Below, piece by piece: positions 62,072 through 64,000 of a stretch of DNA of 64,000 nt (positions within the stretch are counted from its first letter, which is position 1; every line of letters starts with the position of its first letter). The translations under genes and the position numbers were made by a program. The notes beneath the pieces were generated by a model. It saw nothing but the letters and a program-made list of their open reading frames with translations. It searched no databases and was not told where the DNA came from. This DNA comes from Microbacterium esteraromaticum. GTDB taxonomy: Bacteria > Actinomycetota > Actinomycetes > Actinomycetales > Microbacteriaceae. The stretch covers positions 62,001 to 126,000 of the forward strand of contig NZ_JAEMWU010000002.1 in assembly GCF_017303215.1 (NCBI RefSeq), written 5' to 3'.

Positions 62072-62619
62072 TGGCTGAGAAGAACGAGGCCGTCGAGGCC
62101 GAGAAGGCCACGAAGAAGCCCGCCGCCAAGAAGGCTGCTGCATCCAAGAAGGCTGAGACGAAGGCTGCTCCGGCAGCGCGTCCCGCCGTTCTGAAGGTGC
62201 ACCACCTCCGTCCCGTCCCGGGTGCCAACACCGCCAAGACCCGCGTGGGTCGCGGTGAGGGCTCGAAGGGTAAGACGGCCGGTCGCGGAACCAAGGGCAC
62301 CAAGGCCCGCAACACCGTGCGGGTCGGCTTCGAGGGTGGGCAGATGCCGCTGCACATGCGCACCCCGAAGCTGCGCGGGTTCAAGAACCCGTTCCGCGTC
62401 GAGTACCAGGTCGTGAACCTGGCCAAGCTCGCCGAGCTCTACCCGGCCGGTGGCGATGTCACCGTCAGCGACCTGGTCGCAAAGGGCGCCGTCCGCAAGA
62501 ACGAGAAGGTCAAGGTCCTCGGCGACGGCGACATCTCGGTCAAGCTCACGGTGTCGGTCGACAAGGTCTCGGGCAGCGCCGAGCAGAAGATCGTCGCCGC
62601 CGGCGGTTCGGTCAACTGA
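62071..62619 (+). CDS. rplO: 50S ribosomal protein L15 with N-terminal extension
   Basis: A 182-residue L15. The core begins [35 protein letters not shown] and is of normal size; the first ~45 residues form a Lys/Ala-rich tail ([20 protein letters not shown]) not found in most L15 proteins. TAATG junction with rpmD. A terminator follows before secY. Confidence 0.97.
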   Translation: MAEKNEAVEAEKATKKPAAKKAAASKKAETKAAPAARPAVLKVHHLRPVPGANTAKTRVGRGEGSKGKTAGRGTKGTKARNTVRVGFEGGQMPLHMRTPKLRGFKNPFRVEYQVVNLAKLAELYPAGGDVTVSDLVAKGAVRKNEKVKVLGDGDISVKLTVSVDKVSGSAEQKIVAAGGSVN

Positions 62620-62638
62620 TAGTCCCGTCGTGAACGCG

Positions 62639-62672
62639 AGGAGGGGTCGGAGATTCTCCGGCCCCTCCTTTG
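62639..62672 (+). terminator. Stem-loop terminator between rplO and secY
   Basis: AGGAGGGGTCGGAGA pairs with TCTCCGGCCCCTCCT (one G-T pair), followed by TTTG. It separates secY from the ribosomal protein genes. Confidence 0.8.
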
Positions 62673-62675
62673 CGT

Positions 62676-62681
62676 TACTCT
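62676..62681 (+). promoter_or_regulatory. -10 candidate (TACTCT) of secY
   Basis: TACTCT directly follows the terminator, about 52 nt before the secY start, suggesting secY has its own promoter here. Confidence 0.45.
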
Positions 62682-62732
62682 GGACATTCGGCCGTCCTTC
62701 GACGTTCGGCAATCCCTTCAGGAGGAACGCCC

Positions 62733-64000
62733 TTGTTTAGCGCCATCGCGCGAATCTTCCGCACACCTGATCTGCGGCGGAAGATCCTTTTCACCATCGG
62801 CATCATCGCGCTGTACCGTCTCGGCTCGAATGTGCCTGCTCCGTTCGTGAACTTCCCGAACGTCGAGCAGTGCCTCGCGGCGAACGCCGGCACTGACGGC
62901 CTGCTGGGCCTCGTGAACCTGTTCTCCGGCGGCGCGCTGTTGCAGCTGTCGATCTTCGCGCTCGGTGTGATGCCATACATCACCGCGACGATCATCACGC
63001 AGCTGCTGCGTGTGGTCATCCCGCACTTCGAAGCACTGCACAAAGAGGGCCAGGCCGGCCAGAGCAAGCTGACGCAGTACACCCGCTACCTGACCATCGC
63101 CCTCGCACTGCTGCAGTCGGCGACCCTGGTGACGGTGGCGCGCAGCGGTCAGCTGTTCGGCACGACCGACGTCGCGGCCTGCAACAACCTGCTGACCAAT
63201 GACGTGTGGTGGGCGCAGCTGCTCATCATCATGGCGATGACCGCAGGCACGGGTCTGATCATGTGGTTCGCCGAGCTGGTCACCGAGCGCGGTATCGGCA
63301 ACGGCATGTCGCTGCTGATCTTCACCTCGATCGCCGCGACCTTCCCGGCCGCCATGTGGGGCATCTGGGAGGCCAAGGGCTTCGAGGTCTTCCTGCTCGT
63401 GCTGCTGATCGGCATCGTCGTGATGGGCATGGTCGTGTTCGTCGAGCAGTCGCAGCGCCGCGTGCCCGTGCAGTACGCGAAGCGCATGGTCGGACGCCGC
63501 ACCTACGGCGGGACGAACACCTACATCCCGATCAAGGTCAACATGGCGGGTGTTATCCCGATCATCTTCGCCTCGTCGCTGCTGTACCTGCCGATGCTGG
63601 TGGCGCAGTTCAACACCCCCACCGATGGCAGCGAGCCGGCCGCGTGGGTGGTCTGGGTCAACCAGTACCTCGCCTCGGGCGACCAGCCGCTGTACATGGC
63701 CGTGTACTTCCTGCTGATCATCGGCTTCACCTACTTCTACGTCGCGATCACGTTCAACCCGGTCGAGGTCGCCGACAACATGAAGAAGTACGGCGGGTTC
63801 ATCCCCGGCATCCGCGCGGGACGACCGACCGCGGAATACCTCGACTACGTGATCACGAGGATCACGTTCCCCGGTTCCCTCTACCTCGGCTTCGTCGCGC
63901 TGATCCCGCTGATCGCGCTGGCGACGGTGCAGGCGAACCAGAACTTCCCGTTCGGCGGCGCCTCGATCCTGATCATCGTGGGTGTCGGCCTTGAGACGGT
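62733..64000 (+). CDS. secY: Preprotein translocase subunit SecY, 3' end outside window
   Basis: The first 422 residues of SecY, the channel of the Sec translocon. MFSAIARIFRTPDLRRKILFTIG opens the protein; the plug region LFSGGALLQLSIFALGVMPYI, the TM5 GIGNGMSLLIF and the C5 loop AEYLDYVITRITFPG are characteristic. Nearly all ten helices are present; the end lies just past the window. The start is a TTG at 62733, supported by the strong AGGAGGAA seven bases upstream and by the conserved MFxA N-terminus. secY follows rplO as in other spc operons. Confidence 0.96.
   Translation, partial: MFSAIARIFRTPDLRRKILFTIGIIALYRLGSNVPAPFVNFPNVEQCLAANAGTDGLLGLVNLFSGGALLQLSIFALGVMPYITATIITQLLRVVIPHFEALHKEGQAGQSKLTQYTRYLTIALALLQSATLVTVARSGQLFGTTDVAACNNLLTNDVWWAQLLIIMAMTAGTGLIMWFAELVTERGIGNGMSLLIFTSIAATFPAAMWGIWEAKGFEVFLLVLLIGIVVMGMVVFVEQSQRRVPVQYAKRMVGRRTYGGTNTYIPIKVNMAGVIPIIFASSLLYLPMLVAQFNTPTDGSEPAAWVVWVNQYLASGDQPLYMAVYFLLIIGFTYFYVAITFNPVEVADNMKKYGGFIPGIRAGRPTAEYLDYVITRITFPGSLYLGFVALIPLIALATVQANQNFPFGGASILIIVGVGLET

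Overview
The window reads as a chromosomal segment of a high-GC actinobacterium of the family Microbacteriaceae, most likely Microbacterium. The grounds are the very high third-position GC, the menaquinone genes, the Lhr/Nei repair pair, several families typical of the group (DUF6421, DUF4229, DUF4916-type NUDIX, DUF402, PLDc_N), and the many genes whose start codon lies 6-7 nt after a TANNNT -10 box, which is the layout of leaderless transcripts. The genus is inferred from gene content, not from a search. I found no tRNA, rRNA, CRISPR array, prophage, integrase or insertion sequence.

Left part (1-22.7 kb), mixed housekeeping genes. A minus-strand repair group (nei, an EI24/CysZ-like membrane protein, and the giant helicase lhr) faces a sensor kinase/response regulator pair. 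Then follow a serine-hydrolase lipoprotein, a P-loop kinase-like protein, a GAP/LysE-like exporter, a HerA-like ATPase, a SulP transporter, an ABC-F ATPase whose coding sequence carries an 85-bp repeat, an esterase, a NUDIX protein, a threonine aldolase, an MFS transporter, an SDR and a DUF6421 protein. The DUF6421-SDR pair is divergent from an Lrp/AsnC regulator, with a palindromic operator candidate between them.

Middle part (23.2-39.2 kb), menaquinone and prenyl metabolism: menA, a PP2C-like protein, DUF4229 and PLDc_N proteins, menD, rmuC, ppk2, menG (ubiE), a DUF402 protein, menF, a polyprenyl diphosphate synthase and a ferredoxin-NADP reductase. The set covers isochorismate synthesis (MenF), SEPHCHC synthesis (MenD), side-chain synthesis, prenylation (MenA) and the final methylation (MenG). 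menB, menC, menE and menH are not in view. Next come an alpha/beta hydrolase, a GntR/TetR regulator pair with a zinc alcohol (butanediol-type) dehydrogenase, and yajQ.

Maltose block (39.2-45.1 kb): two LacI-type operators, malE, malF, malG and a GH13 alpha-glucan hydrolase. There is no ATPase gene and no LacI regulator here, so both must be encoded elsewhere. A second copy of the 85-bp repeat follows, then four uncharacterised genes, three of them predicted membrane proteins.

Right part (47.8-64 kb): the str operon (rpsL, rpsG, fusA, tuf) and the S10/spc clusters (rpsJ to rplO, then secY, cut by the window end). The order is conserved except that rpsN is absent between rplE and rpsH. That gap instead holds a 14-bp perfect hairpin and a promoter-like -10 box.

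No new defence system or mobile island is visible. The most unusual features are the two-copy 85-bp element with inverted ends (one copy in frame inside the ABC-F gene), a nested palindromic repeat at 17.9 kb, a repeat-bearing insertion in MenD, and the frequent octamer GGCATCCG/CGGATGCC.
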